Shown piece by piece: positions 1-10,145 of a stretch of DNA of 62,137 bases (positions are counted from its first letter, which is position 1; each line of letters opens with the position of its first letter). The notes under the pieces are model-generated. The model ran no database searches and had not been told where the DNA came from. It saw only the letters and a program-made list of their open reading frames with translations. This stretch comes from Pseudomonadota bacterium. GTDB lineage: Bacteria; Pseudomonadota; Gammaproteobacteria; JAKAQQ01. The DNA is taken from the NCBI GenBank assembly GCA_027365475.1, contig DAHXNI010000083.1, forward strand, positions 1 through 62,137. The letters are read 5' to 3'. The translations under genes were made by a program, and so were the position numbers.

Positions 1-228
1 GGCAAAGGCCACGCAACGCGCCACCTGTCCGTCGAGATTCGATTTCTGGTCATGACTGGAGACCCGCGCATACACCACCGTTCTGCCGGTTGGGGTTTCC
101 GGCACGTCCACCAGAATGGTGCCAGTCGCCAACTGACGCGCGGGCACGGGCAGGGTCCCGTTCTTGAACCATTCCCATGCGGTGCGATAGGTCACGCCCT
201 GCGTCTTTGCCCATGCACTTAGTCTCAT
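1..228 (-). CDS. tnpA: IS607-family serine recombinase TnpA (OrfA), cut by window edge
   Basis: The 76 visible N-terminal codons start at the ATG ending at 228 and run off the left edge, so the C-terminus is missing. Residues 1-50 look like a MerR-type helix-turn-helix (WAKTQGVTYRTAWEWFKNG, then LPVPARQ and TGTILVDVPE). A serine-resolvase start follows at about residue 52 (VVYARVSSHDQKSNLDGQV), with the nucleophile expected at Ser57 after Arg55. This order (HTH, then catalytic domain) is that of IS607-type transposases, usually followed by a TnpB gene, which here would lie outside the window. Recognised from motif similarity; family assignment is firm, intactness unknown. Confidence 0.85.
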   Translation of the reverse strand, partial: MRLSAWAKTQGVTYRTAWEWFKNGTLPVPARQLATGTILVDVPETPTGRTVVYARVSSHDQKSNLDGQVARCVAFA

Positions 229-284
229 GCGTAATAAGACAACATCAACATCTACAATGTTGCATGTTTACGGCAACAGTTGTC
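229..284. mobile_element. Probable IS607-type element end with short repeats
   Basis: Between the recombinase start and glgP lies an AT-richer stretch with GACAAC at 238-243 and its inverse GTTGTC at 279-284. Inside it is a second inverted pair, CAACAT/ATGTTG. IS607 elements lack long terminal inverted repeats but carry short recombinase-binding repeats near their ends. The position directly upstream of tnpA suggests this is the element's left end. The exact boundary cannot be fixed without an empty site. Confidence 0.45.
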
Positions 285-349
285 AACCCTCGGATAGGGG
301 ATCTCTGTCAGTGCTGCACCCATGGTTTTTCTGCCTCCCCCTGCAGCAG

Positions 350-2879
350 CTACCGCTGCCACAGAATCAATGGAACTTCGAGTGGGATCATGAGATCCGC
401 ATGAACCGGAATTGCTCTCGGCGTATAGTCAGCCGCCGGACGGGTAGCCGGCACTTCGGCATGATAGAGGTAGCCGCTACCAGCCCCAACAAGTGCCCGG
501 GCGCGCTTCATCGGCTGCCGAACCGCGCTGACACCATCCGCTCCATCTGCATAAAGCTCGATCGCCAGTGCGCCGGGATCGATCCCTCCAAGATAGAGCT
601 GAACCTCAAAAATCAATCGGGCTCCGTCATTCAATACCGTGAGGTCTCCAAAACGAAGGTCGGCCCACTGCTGTTCCAGCGTTTTTCTCCATGAAACGAT
701 CTGCGCACTTGCCCCACCCCCGTCTGTAACACGTTGCCGATAAGCCGCCGCACAAGGCAAATAGTATTTTTCAGTATATTCGCGCACCGTGCGCGAAGCC
801 GAGAACTGGGGGACCAGGCGCGTCATGCTAGAACGCATGCGCGCAATCCAGGCCGTCGGTATACCATCCGGATCACGGCCATAGAATGCGGGAATGATGT
901 CGGTTTCAAGCAGCGTGTAAAGCTGCTCCGCTTCCACGGCATCCCATGTGGGATGGTCGTCGTGTTCCCGGGTATCGCCCAAGGCCCAGCCCGTATCTGG
1001 GGTATACGCTTCAGCCCACCACCCGTCGAGCTCGGACAGGTTGAGACCACCGTTGACCAGAGTTTTCATACCGCTGGTTCCGCACGCTTCCCACGGTCGC
1101 CGGGGTGTATTGATCCAAAGATCCACACCTTGCACCAGCTGCTCCGTCAGATCCATTTCACAATCACTGAGAAAAATCACATAGGGGCGCACCTTCGGAT
1201 CCTTGCTGAAGGATACCCACTCTTGAATCAGGGTTTGCCCGTCCCGATCAGCCGGATGCGCCTTGCCGGCAATGATGAGCTGCACTGGATGCTTTGCATG
1301 CGTCAGCATCCGGGTCAGCCGTGCAGGATCCTGAAGCAGCAAATTGGGTCGCTTATAGGAGGCAAACCGGCGTGCGAAACCCATGGTCAAGACGTCCGGA
1401 TTGAACGCATGACGAGCCAGGGCAAGCGCTTCGGGCGCGGCACCCTGATCCGCGAGTTGTCGGGCCAGGCGTCTGCGCGTGTAATCGACGAGTGCGCGGC
1501 GGGCCAGGGACCGCATCTTCCACAGATCTGCCGAGGAAATATGGTTCAACTCCACTGTAATCGTTTCCAATTCCCCAACCCAGCGGTTCCTTCCACAGGC
1601 TCGGGTCCAGAGCTGATCGGCCAGGTCCGACGCCCACGTCGGAATGTGAACCCCATTGGTCACATGTCCGACCGGTATCTCCGCTTCTGGCCAACGCGGA
1701 AACAGGCATTGTAAGATTCGTCGACTCACGTTCTCATGCAGACGGCTCACACCGTTGATACTCGCACTTCCATGGACCGCGAGATAGGCCATGTTGAACG
1801 GTTCATCCGGATTGGCGGGATACGGACGGCCGAGCGCAAGTAACTCGTCGAATGTGATGCCAAGGTAATCCTGGGCGTACCCACTGAGGTACTGTCGCAT
1901 CAGTTCAGGAGTAAAACGATCAAAACCCGCTGCGACGGGAGTGTGCGTGGTAAACAGGTTACCGGGACGGGTGGCTACCCATGCAACCGGGAAGGGCTGA
2001 TGCTGATCCTCCATGAAGCAGCGGGCTCGTTCCAGCGTCGCAAAGGCCGCATGCCCTTCATTGAGATGGCAGACCTCCGGTTGAATTCCCAGCAGATGAA
2101 GCAGTCGCCAGCCACCGATCCCGAGTATAAGCTCCTGTTTCAACCGCAACTCGACCCCGCTCCCATAGAGTTCACCGGTGATGCCTCTGTGTATCGGAGC
2201 GTTCTCCGGATCATTGGTATCAAGCAAATAAAGCATGACCCGGCCGATCTGCGCTCGCCAGGCCCGAATCCAGACTGTGGAACTGAGCAGAGGAATTTCA
2301 AAGCGCACCCATTCTCCGCTTCCATCACGCACGGGTACGATCGGAAGTTGCCAGGGATCGTTATACGGATAAAGCGCCTGCTGGGCTCCGTCACGACCAA
2401 TCACCTGACGGAAATATCCCCTCTGATAGAGAAGCCCCACTGCAACCAAAGGAACCCCCAGATCACTGGCTGCCTTGATCTGATCTCCCGCAACGTGGCC
2501 AAGCCCCCCCGAATAGATGGGCAGTGCCTCGCTCAGCATGAACTCCATACTGAAATAGGCCACCGGCTTCGGCAATGCACCGGCATGCGCCTTTTGGAAC
2601 CAGGCAGGCTTGTTCCTCAGCCTGCCGCTTATGTTCCAGCATGGCCTCGATTTTCTTCTGAAACTCCACGTCACGCAGCATAACCTCGAGTTTCGTGCGG
2701 GATGAGGTGAGCAAAATCAGCCAAGGATTATGGGTCGAGGACCAGAGCTCCGGATCAATTTCACGCCACAAGGCATCCAAAGCATGGTTCCAGGACCAGC
2801 GCAGGTCTAACGCCAATCCGGACAGGGATGCCATCCATTTCGTGGAGGCTTGGGACAAAGGCTGGCGAAGCCGTTCCAT
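350..2879 (-). pseudogene. glgP: Alpha-glucan (glycogen) phosphorylase, apparent 1-base frameshift near the 5' end
   Basis: GT35 phosphorylase that releases glucose-1-phosphate from glycogen or maltodextrin. The body (frame starting 2674) matches the long bacterial GlgP type: YFSMEF, SGGLGHVAGDQIK, HLNEGHAAF, TNGVHIPTWA, GFARRFASYKR and the PLP-lysine region EACGTSGMK. The family's N-terminal segment (LALDLRWSWNHALDALW, IDPELW) is instead encoded in another frame starting at the ATG ending at 2879. The switch from EHKRQAEEQA to WFQKAHAGALPKPVAYF falls at about 2596-2622. One extra base relative to an intact gene would explain it, giving about 843 residues. It may be a sequencing error or a recent mutation, as the rest looks under normal constraint. 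It lies downstream of ackA on the same strand. Confidence 0.8.
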
Positions 2880-3228
2880 AACACCTCACCCGGCGTCTGA
2901 GCCAGCTTCTCCAATCACACACAACTCTGCTTGAAAGGGTCGATGGATTCTGGCCCGGCGCGGCATCGGGGTATCACTATCCACCTGCCTCAGGGACCTT
3001 GCAACATCCGAGCATCACTCCGGATACGCAACCACCTCTTTGCACACGCGACACAATGAGATGGAAACATCACATACACGGAAAATGGACTCGCATTTTT
3101 CGTTGCCTCCATGACATCCGAACACTGGAGTTTCATCATAGCATGCCAGCTCAGCCGCAAAGATGCGCGACATTGCGCTCTCAAGGCAATCGAGCCTGAC
3201 ACAGGTCATGTGGCCAGTCGAGCCCTGA
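2880..3228. other. Intergenic stretch between ackA and glgP
   Basis: About 350 bases with no convincing gene. Short minus-strand frames here (for example one starting near 3136 with a single CVAC pair) lack a recognisable fold or a good ribosome-binding site. The stretch probably holds the glgP leader. No clear terminator or riboswitch was seen. Confidence 0.4.
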
Positions 3229-4452
3229 CTAGCGACCTCCTGGATCCGATCCTCCAGCCGAATCGCCTCCTCTAATCTTCCAGAGACGCCGCGCGTGCTG
3301 TGCAATCATCCGATCTTCATCGGTCGCAATCACATACACCTTCACCCGGGCACCTTCTGCAGAGATCACCACCTCATTTCCCGCGTTGCGTCTCTCATCC
3401 AGCTCGATCCCGAGAAATGCAAGCCCGGCACAAATGCGAGCGCGAATTACCGGTGATCGCGCTCCAATTCCGGCGGTAAAAACAAGCGTGTCCAGTCCGC
3501 CCAAGGCGGCGGCATAAGCGCCAATGTATTTCTTTGCCTGATAACAGAAGATCTCAATAGCCTCAGCCGCTCTTGAGTCGGTCGTTTGCCGATCCAGCAG
3601 GTCACGCATATCCCCACTCACTCCCGAAACACCCAGTAGGCCGGACTGTTTGTTGAGTAGGTCATCGACCGCATCCGGAGTCATGCCCTGTGCCCGAAGC
3701 AAGTGGAGCACGATGCCAGGATCGAGATCACCCGAGCGGGTCCCCATAACAAGCCCGGCCAGTGGTGTAAAACCCATCGACGTATCGATACTGACCCCGG
3801 CCCGGACTGCGACCAGACTGGCCCCATTGCCCAAATGGCCAATCACCACTCGACCCTGAGCCGCTATGGAATCGATCTTGCACAGTTCCTGCATAATGTA
3901 TTCATAAGACAACCCGTGGAAACCCAAACGCATGATTCCCGCCTCGGCAAAGCGCCGGGGCAGAGCATAACGCTCGGCCGACACGGGCATGTGGCGATGG
4001 AATGCGGTATCGAAACACGCTATTTGCAGCAAGCCTGGATAGCGTTCCACAGCGGCTTCGATACCAGCACACGCCTGTGGCAGGTGATCAGGGTCCATCG
4101 CAACCAGTTCACGCAACGCGGAGACGAGAGCCCGGGTCACGCGTTGCGGCTCACGGAAGCGGCTCCCTCCATATACGATTCGATGACCGATCACACTCCA
4201 ATCTCGATCCACACCCTGATCCCGGAACCAATCGAACAGGATCGCCAGCGCAGCACGGTGGTCGACCACATCCTTGGTCTGTTCGAACAATGTTTGACCG
4301 CGCAGATCAGCAATGTACACCCGGCTGCCCGGCTGCCCGATGCGTTCAACCGTCGCCGAATACTGTCCCACATCGTCGGTCTCCATCCGATAGAGGGCAG
4401 CCTTGAGGCTTGATGAGCCACTATTCAGAGTGAGGATTCGGGTCGACTGCAT
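3229..4452 (-). CDS. ackA: Acetate kinase
   Basis: Interconverts acetate plus ATP with acetyl phosphate plus ADP in the cytoplasm. At 407 residues it has the usual length. Visible motifs are the phosphate-binding NSGSSSLK at residues 10-17, HRIVYGG (HRIVHGG in most relatives), the catalytic FDTAFHRHMP, GFHGLSYEY, HLGNGASLVAV, the signature DTSMGFTPLAGLVMGTRSGD, and TAGIGARSP near the C-terminus. A GGGAGGAG ribosome-binding site sits about 10 bases upstream of the ATG. No phosphotransacetylase gene is adjacent. glgP follows about 350 bases downstream on the same strand, so a link between glycogen use and acetyl-phosphate metabolism is plausible but only inferred. Confidence 0.93.
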   Translation of the reverse strand: MQSTRILTLNSGSSSLKAALYRMETDDVGQYSATVERIGQPGSRVYIADLRGQTLFEQTKDVVDHRAALAILFDWFRDQGVDRDWSVIGHRIVYGGSRFREPQRVTRALVSALRELVAMDPDHLPQACAGIEAAVERYPGLLQIACFDTAFHRHMPVSAERYALPRRFAEAGIMRLGFHGLSYEYIMQELCKIDSIAAQGRVVIGHLGNGASLVAVRAGVSIDTSMGFTPLAGLVMGTRSGDLDPGIVLHLLRAQGMTPDAVDDLLNKQSGLLGVSGVSGDMRDLLDRQTTDSRAAEAIEIFCYQAKKYIGAYAAALGGLDTLVFTAGIGARSPVIRARICAGLAFLGIELDERRNAGNEVVISAEGARVKVYVIATDEDRMIAQHARRLWKIRGGDSAGGSDPGGR

Positions 4453-4578
4453 ATGATGTTGCTCTCCTCCCGAACGTGTGGACCATCAAAAACCACAACC
4501 GGTCAACACACTGGATTTTCGATCGGGCCTTCCAACTGATTCCGCAAGAACGGGGCAGCATGACCAACCACTGAGTGA

Positions 4579-4654
4579 TGGTGCCGCAGAGAGGAGTCGA
4601 ACCTCCGACTTGCTGATTACGAATCAGCTACTCTACCAACTGAGTTACTGCGGC
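4579..4654 (-). tRNA. thrV: tRNA-Thr (anticodon CGT)
   Basis: A 76-nt cloverleaf is readable on the minus strand. The acceptor arms GCCGCAG/CTGCGGC pair perfectly and are followed by A and an encoded CCA. The D-loop contains AGTTGGTAGAG, and the T arm is GGAGG/CCTCT around TTCGACT. The anticodon stem GCTGA/TCAGC carries loop TTCGTAA, giving anticodon CGT, which reads ACG (Thr). Confidence 0.95.
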
Positions 4655-5275
4655 ACGTGATCCAGCTCGGAACATTCTGTGCGCCTGTCCCGAGACCGGA
4701 CAACGCTTATTGTAAGCAATTTCAACCCGGCAGCCACCGACCGCGTGAAGCGCCAATGACGCATTCAACGATGTCGACTCAAATGCGAGCCCTGATGACC
4801 CCGGGTTTGTAGATTCCCTTTCCGGGCTAACCACAAACCGTACGCGCAAAATCCATGGATCCTCGCCACCCGAACTGACCGAACCTGTGACCAAGCGCTC
4901 TGCATTCCAATTTATAAGTGCCGAATGGGGTTTCGTTGTATTTGAAGTGGATAGATTGGAATGGCGACGCAGACTACTGTCAACTGTGTTTCAGGCCCGG
5001 GGCAACCAAGAACGGGACGATGGACGCCTCACCGTCGGGACGGGACGGGTGGAGCTCTTGCGACAAGGAGCCGCCAGATCAAGCACATGTGCCACGAGCC
5101 ATTTGCTCTTGCCACAGCTGAGCGTTCGTCAGGCAGCACGGGATCACCTGTCTTATGGGCGGCCCTGCTCTCTTTCGCGGATGTGCGCGCCCGTGAGACC
5201 TCGCGCATATTCCAAAAGCGCTATCATTTAAAGGCTTGTGACCCCAGCAAGGTTGCCCGGGAGCCTTCGCACGTC
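4655..5275. other. Intergenic region between tRNA-Thr and mlaE
   Basis: About 620 bases. Plus-strand frames across it are open but lack any family motif, and extending mlaE to 4961 would add about 105 residues absent from the family. The left part must contain the tRNA promoter; a TACAAT-like -10 is readable on the minus strand near 4711-4716. The right part should hold the mla promoter, where I see only a weak TATCAT at about 5222. Otherwise nothing is recognised. Confidence 0.4.
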
Positions 5276-6406
5276 ATGCCGGAATCTTCCCTAAGTGCCA
5301 CGATCCACGCGAACGGGTCCCGGGAGATCATCCTCGGCGGCTCTTGGACGCTCAAAGTCCTGTGCGACCGGAAACGACTGGAATCGCTGGAAAAGCAGAT
5401 CGGGCTTCTTGCGTCGCAACATCGGGAGGCATCCTGGAACCTCGAAGGCGCGAGCCTCGACCATTTTGGCGCCCTGGTGCTGCGCCGCATCTGGGGCCAG
5501 GCCCCGCCAGCCACCCTGATCCGCACGCCGGCACAGGCGAGCCTGTTCGAGCGGTGGGAGCACACACCACCCTGTCCGGTTGAGTCGACAGAGGACTCAA
5601 TCGGGTTTTGGCTGAAACCCGCCCGCTGGGTTTTTGAAACTTTGACAGAAACAGTTGAGACTATTGGACTCGTGATCCTGCTGTTCGCCAAGTTCCTGCG
5701 CCAGTTTCTCGAAAGCCTGGTTCGGCCCCAGAAAGTACCCTGGGCCGAGATCAGTCGCGAAATCTACGAGATCGGGGTCAAGGGACTCGGTATCGTGGCG
5801 CTCGTCGGCACGCTGATCGGGATCGTGATCGGCTACCTCGCAGGTCTCCAGCTCCAGGGATTCGCCCTCCGAAGTTTCCTCGTGTTTATTATCGGGGTCT
5901 CCGTGCTGCGTGAGCTCGGTCCCATGCTGGCCGCGATTCTGGTAGCCGGGCGTTCGGGTTCCGCCATCACGGCTGAACTCGGCGTCATGAAAATCCGTGG
6001 AGAAATCGACGCCCTCAGGGCGATGGGCGTGGACCCCGCCTACCGGCTCCTTTTCCCGCGCCTGGTGGCGCTGATGATCGTCATGCCGCTCCTGGTCGGG
6101 TGGAGTGACTGTTTCGGGCTCGCAAGCGGAATCGGTGCCGCCGCACTCACGCTCCATACTTCCTTTTTCCCCCTGCTGTACGCGCTACCGCATATCGTCC
6201 CGATCGTGAACCTCTGGCTCGGAGTGCTCAAAGGCCTCTGTTTTGGTCTGATCATCGGACTCGTGGCCACCCATCTCGGATGGGAGGTGCGCGCGGACGC
6301 CGGCAGCCTCGGCCAGGAAACTACCCGATCGGTCGTGCTTGCCATCACGCTCGTGATCGCGCTGGATGCACTGGCGGCCGTCCTCTTCCAGCACATTGGG
6401 TTCTAG
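5276..6406 (+). CDS. mlaE: MlaE-type lipid ABC transporter permease with N-terminal STAS-like domain
   Basis: Inner-membrane permease of an Mla/MCE phospholipid transport system that moves lipids between inner and outer membranes. I chose the ATG at 5276 (MPESSLSATIH), giving 376 residues, because upstream sequence has no domain. Residues 1 to about 95 resemble a STAS domain (SWTLKVLCDRKRLESLEKQ, WNLEGASLDHFGALVLRR), which in E. coli is the separate protein MlaB. The rest is the MlaE domain with several membrane helices, including GIVALVGTLIGIVIGYLAG, VLRELGPMLAAILVAGRSGS and AELGVMKIRGEIDALRAMG. The start of mlaF follows with a 4-base gap, as the first member of a four-gene operon. Confidence 0.92.
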   Translation: MPESSLSATIHANGSREIILGGSWTLKVLCDRKRLESLEKQIGLLASQHREASWNLEGASLDHFGALVLRRIWGQAPPATLIRTPAQASLFERWEHTPPCPVESTEDSIGFWLKPARWVFETLTETVETIGLVILLFAKFLRQFLESLVRPQKVPWAEISREIYEIGVKGLGIVALVGTLIGIVIGYLAGLQLQGFALRSFLVFIIGVSVLRELGPMLAAILVAGRSGSAITAELGVMKIRGEIDALRAMGVDPAYRLLFPRLVALMIVMPLLVGWSDCFGLASGIGAAALTLHTSFFPLLYALPHIVPIVNLWLGVLKGLCFGLIIGLVATHLGWEVRADAGSLGQETTRSVVLAITLVIALDALAAVLFQHIGF

Positions 6407-6410
6407 CATC

Positions 6411-7157
6411 ATGGAACCGGTCGTCTCTTTTAAAGATGTCGAAGTGGATTACGACGGGAAGCCGATCCTGACCGGGATCGGATTTGATGTGCTGCCAGGC
6501 GAGAGCGTGGGCCTGGTCGGCGCTTCCGGCAGTGGCAAGACAACGCTCCTCCGCCACCTGATCGGGCTGAACCAGCCCGCCCATGGTGAGATCCGCATCT
6601 TCGGCGAACACCTCAATCAACTGCCCCACCTGACCCGTCTACATCTCCGGCAGCGCATTGGGGTACTCTTTCAGGGTGGCGCCCTGTTTAGTTCACTCAC
6701 CGTATTCGAAAACGTGGCCTTGCCCCTTCGCGAGCGAGCGCTCAGAGATCCTTGGATCCAGCCGATGGTCTGCCTCGCACTTTCGCTCGCGGGACTGCCT
6801 CCGGAAGTGGCACCCCGTGTGCCTTCCGAACTCTCGGGCGGGATGGTGACACGTGTGGCGCTTGCACGCAGTCTCGTCATCGAGCCTGAACTGCTCCTAC
6901 TCGACGAGCCCACCTCCGGGCTTGATCCAATCGTCTCAGACGCCTTCATCGCCGTCTTGCTGAACCTCCAAAAAAACCTCGGCATCACCGTTCTCATCAT
7001 CAGCCATGATATCCGCGCGCTCAAGCGGCTTTGCCATCGGGTCGTCATCGTGGGCGAAGGACGTCTGCTTGCGGAGGGCCGCATCGACAGCCTGCAGCAA
7101 TCCCGGGATCCACGCGTCCGCACGTTTTTCCGGCTAGATGAGGACACCCCCCCATGA
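6411..7157 (+). CDS. mlaF: MlaF-type ABC transporter ATP-binding protein
   Basis: Cytoplasmic ATPase that powers the MlaE permease. The start at 6411 (MEPVVSFKDVEVDYDG) gives 248 residues; an upstream extension would overlap mlaE for no gain. Visible are the Walker A motif GASGSGKTT near residue 37, the Q-loop GVLFQGGALF, the ABC signature LSGGM, Walker B LLLLDEPTSGLDP and the switch histidine in IISHDIRALK. The stop overlaps the mlaD start by ATGA, indicating translational coupling. Confidence 0.94.
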   Translation: MEPVVSFKDVEVDYDGKPILTGIGFDVLPGESVGLVGASGSGKTTLLRHLIGLNQPAHGEIRIFGEHLNQLPHLTRLHLRQRIGVLFQGGALFSSLTVFENVALPLRERALRDPWIQPMVCLALSLAGLPPEVAPRVPSELSGGMVTRVALARSLVIEPELLLLDEPTSGLDPIVSDAFIAVLLNLQKNLGITVLIISHDIRALKRLCHRVVIVGEGRLLAEGRIDSLQQSRDPRVRTFFRLDEDTPP

Positions 7158-8053
7158 AACGCCGAAGTTATGCCATTTTGAGCGCCCTTTTTGTACTCGG
7201 ACTCACCGCGGGGTTGATCGTTCTGGCCGAATGGCTTTCAGGCCTCAAATCCCAGCCGATGCACCACTTGACGATCCTGACCCGGGGCTCGGTCACGGGG
7301 CTTGCGAAGGGCGCGCCGGTACTGTATCGCGGGATTGCCGCCGGACATGTGACCCATATCGGCTTTGATCCCCAAAACCCCAACCTGATCGAGATCAGTG
7401 CCGTCATCCGGAAGAATACACCACTCGTGCCGGGCACCCATGCTCACCTTGAGATGAGTCTTTTCTCCACGTCTGCCACGATCTCGCTCACCCCGCCTAC
7501 CCCAGCGCTCCAGGGCGCCTATCACCCGCCGCACCCCTATCCCCACATGCTCTGGATGACACCCATGCCCATGTCCACGCTCCTCACAAACGGCGCGGCC
7601 AGTGCCCGGCATCTGCGGGTCGTCACCAAACGGCTGGCCACGCTGCTTTCACATGCGAACGAACTGGATATCCAGGCATCGCTACACAGCCTGCACCAGA
7701 GCCTGGCACTCATCGTGAGGATCGAACGTCACCTCGATCAGACCGCCCATGATCTTCCCGAGACACAACAAACCCTGAACCACCTCATGGGCTCGACCCA
7801 AACTCTGGTACAGAAAGCAGATCGGATTCCGTTCGCAATCCGGCATTCGCTGGCTGATACCCGGGCGCTCGCACGCACCCTCGCCATTGAAACACTTCCC
7901 CAACTGGACCGTACCCTGCGCGCCCTGAGAAAGGCAGCATCGAATCTGTCGGCGCTCGCTCACACGCTCGCCCGTAACCCGCAGGCCTGGCTGCTCGGGC
8001 ACCGCAGCACACCGCCCGGCCCGCATCCGGATGCCAGACCCGCCCGGCCCTAG
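7154..8053 (+). CDS. mlaD: MlaD-family MCE protein (periplasmic lipid-binding subunit)
   Basis: Membrane-anchored MCE-domain protein expected to form a hexameric ring above the permease and pass lipids across the periplasm. An N-terminal anchor at about residues 8-28 (AILSALFVLGLTAGLIVLAE) precedes the MCE domain at about 38-115 (GSVTGLAKGAPVLYRGIAAGH). A long helical tail follows with heptad-like LHSLHQSLALI and LPETQQTLNHLM. At 299 residues it is longer than E. coli MlaD, as in MCE proteins with extended tails. It starts on the ATGA shared with mlaF. No MlaC or MlaA gene is present nearby. Confidence 0.9.
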   Translation: MKRRSYAILSALFVLGLTAGLIVLAEWLSGLKSQPMHHLTILTRGSVTGLAKGAPVLYRGIAAGHVTHIGFDPQNPNLIEISAVIRKNTPLVPGTHAHLEMSLFSTSATISLTPPTPALQGAYHPPHPYPHMLWMTPMPMSTLLTNGAASARHLRVVTKRLATLLSHANELDIQASLHSLHQSLALIVRIERHLDQTAHDLPETQQTLNHLMGSTQTLVQKADRIPFAIRHSLADTRALARTLAIETLPQLDRTLRALRKAASNLSALAHTLARNPQAWLLGHRSTPPGPHPDARPARP

Positions 8054-8125
8054 CCCTCGCGAAATGGAAATATTCCCGCATTGCCAACCCGCTGTGCTTT
8101 CATTCCCAACCCAGGGAGAGCATTC

Positions 8126-8761
8126 ATGAGACTGCGCCGTATTCTCGTTTGGGGAGGGCTTCTGTCCCTCCTGTCCGCCTGCAGCCTGATGCCAACCGTG
8201 CCACGAGCGCCTCGCGTGCTCGACTTTGGCCCTCCGCCAATTCACCCCTATCACGCAGCCACCTTCCCGCCTCTGGTGTTCGCTGGCCTCGAGGCCTCTG
8301 CCAGCGTTGCGGGCGTTGGGATCCATTACCGCCTGCTCTACCGGCACCCGCATGAACTCAGGCGCTATCCCGGTGCCCTCTGGCTGGCTCCGCCAGCGAG
8401 ACTCATGGATGCGAGGTTGAAAAGCCGACTGGCTGCCCTGAGTCAAACCGGGGTACCGCGTTACGTGCTCGTCCTCACGCTGGTTGCCTGGGAACAGGAT
8501 TGGATCTCCCCCGCAAGCGCGAGAGATCGGGTTCTCATCGACGCCACACTCACACGCCCGCTAGACCAGGATTGGCAAACCCGGCACATCTTCCGGCTGA
8601 GCCGCCGCACAGCACCGGGTGTCTCGGGCGCTGTGGCGGGATTCGCCGCACTGGATCACGCCTTCGATCAGGCACTCACGGCCTGGATTGCCCGGGAGAC
8701 CCGCTCCAGACATCCTGGGCGAAACCGCCCGCACAGCGGGATCAGCACTCGATCACATTGA
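8126..8761 (+). CDS. ABC-type transport auxiliary lipoprotein (PqiC/DUF330-like)
   Basis: Predicted outer-membrane lipoprotein that closes the Mla-type operon. I start it at 8126, with AGGGAGAG just upstream. The signal peptide [19 protein letters not shown] ends in a lipobox with Cys19. The mature part has the loose pattern of auxiliary lipoproteins found next to MCE transporters, including [27 protein letters not shown] cut here into [15 protein letters not shown] and [10 protein letters not shown], and a late [11 protein letters not shown] helix. It probably docks the transporter to the outer membrane. Its 3' end overlaps the convergent sdaA by 20 bases. Confidence 0.8.
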   Translation: MRLRRILVWGGLLSLLSACSLMPTVPRAPRVLDFGPPPIHPYHAATFPPLVFAGLEASASVAGVGIHYRLLYRHPHELRRYPGALWLAPPARLMDARLKSRLAALSQTGVPRYVLVLTLVAWEQDWISPASARDRVLIDATLTRPLDQDWQTRHIFRLSRRTAPGVSGAVAGFAALDHAFDQALTAWIARETRSRHPGRNRPHSGISTRSH

Positions 8762-10103
8762 CCGCGAGACCGCCCTTCGACGTCTCCTTGTACTTGTTCT
8801 GCATATCGAGCCCGGTCTCGCGCATGGTCGCAATCACCTGGTCGAGAGACACCCGATGCTCACCATTGCCCCCGAGCGCGAGCCTTTGGGCGTTAATGGC
8901 CTTGATGGCTCCGATCGCGTTGCGTTCGATGCAGGGAATCTGGACGAGTCCTCCAACCGGATCACAGGTGAGCCCAAGGTTGTGCTCCATCCCGATTTCG
9001 GCCGCGTTCTCGATCTGGGCTGCGTGGCCACCCAAAGCAGAAGTGAGACCTGCGGCGGCCATGGAGCAGGCAACCCCCACCTCGCCCTGGCAACCCATTT
9101 CGGCCCCAGAGATCGAGGCATTGAGCTTGTAGAGAATCCCAATCCCGCCAGCCGTGAGCAGGAAACGCCGAACCCCTGCATCGTCTCCCCCCTTCACGTG
9201 GAAACGGTAGTAATGCAAGACCGCTGGCACGATCCCCGCAGCTCCATTCGTCGGGGCCGTGACCACGCGGCCCCCGGCCGCATTCTCCTCGTTGACCGCG
9301 AGCGCGTACGCATTGACCCAGTCCATGACGTCAAAATCCTCCCGTTCACGGGCACTCGTGAGTCTCCGGTACATCTCGGGTGCCCGCCGGACGACCTTGA
9401 GCCCGCCCGGAAGGATGCCATCGGCATGCAGGCCGCACGTGACACAAGCCTGGAACGCGCCCCAGAGCCGGTCGAGTTCTGCCTCCACCTGATGCAAACT
9501 CCGGATCGAGCATTCATTCGCGAGGATGAGATCGGGGATCGAACGCTTCTCGCGGGCAACGAGCGCCAGGAGTTCGGCGGCCGAGCGGTAAGGATAGGGC
9601 GCCTCCGGCAAGAGACCGCCACCACCGGGATCCGGAGCATCGGCTCTCAGGATGAACCCTCCGCCGATCGAGTAAAACTCCTCGGCAAAGCGCAGGCCCG
9701 ATGCGGTGATGGCAGTGAATCGCATGCCGTTACTGTGACGGGGCAGAAGGGCTTCCGGATGGAAGAGGAGTTCCATCGGTTCATCGAAGGCAATCTCCTT
9801 TTCTCCGAGGAGACGGATGGTTTTCGACGACCGGATCCGCTCAAGCCGTGCGGCAACTGTATCCGGGTCCACTGCACCCGGATCCTCGCCTTCGAATCCC
9901 AGCAAAATTGCCCGGTCGGTTCCGTGCCCGCGTCCGGTGAGCGCCAGGGAACCATAAAGCTCGCAATAAACCTGTCGCACGTCGTTCCATTCGGGACGTT
10001 CATGCAAATCCAGGAGAAAAGCCCGCGCCGCGCGCATCGGCCCCACGGTGTGAGAACTCGAGGGTCCGATCCCAACCTTGAAAAGCTCGAAAACACTGTA
10101 CAT
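8742..10103 (-). CDS. sdaA: L-serine dehydratase (Fe-S, single chain)
   Basis: Deaminates L-serine to pyruvate using a [4Fe-4S] cluster. The 453-residue protein has the fused beta-alpha layout of proteobacterial SdaA. The start [19 protein letters not shown] is diagnostic. Later come [35 protein letters not shown] and [19 protein letters not shown], which supply the cluster cysteines. It is the last gene of the minus-strand run, 42 bases after putA, and overlaps the convergent lipoprotein gene by 20 bases. With putA and icd it feeds amino-acid carbon into pyruvate and the TCA cycle. Confidence 0.95.
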   Translation of the reverse strand: MYSVFELFKVGIGPSSSHTVGPMRAARAFLLDLHERPEWNDVRQVYCELYGSLALTGRGHGTDRAILLGFEGEDPGAVDPDTVAARLERIRSSKTIRLLGEKEIAFDEPMELLFHPEALLPRHSNGMRFTAITASGLRFAEEFYSIGGGFILRADAPDPGGGGLLPEAPYPYRSAAELLALVAREKRSIPDLILANECSIRSLHQVEAELDRLWGAFQACVTCGLHADGILPGGLKVVRRAPEMYRRLTSAREREDFDVMDWVNAYALAVNEENAAGGRVVTAPTNGAAGIVPAVLHYYRFHVKGGDDAGVRRFLLTAGGIGILYKLNASISGAEMGCQGEVGVACSMAAAGLTSALGGHAAQIENAAEIGMEHNLGLTCDPVGGLVQIPCIERNAIGAIKAINAQRLALGGNGEHRVSLDQVIATMRETGLDMQNKYKETSKGGLAVNVIEC

Positions 10104-10145
10104 GGCTCTAGTCTAGCCCATTGCCGGCTCGGGAACCGCGCCGGA

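Noticed and set aside
2990-3305. Small zinc-ribbon-like frames on the minus strand between ackA and glgP
   Set aside because: Cys pairs occur in two overlapping frames, one of which runs into ackA, and no complete zinc-binding pattern or ribosome-binding site is present.
4961-5275. Upstream extension of mlaE by about 105 codons
   Set aside because: The added residues show no domain, are Arg/Ser/Gly-rich and lie in the intergenic region; the ATG at 5276 gives normal family length.
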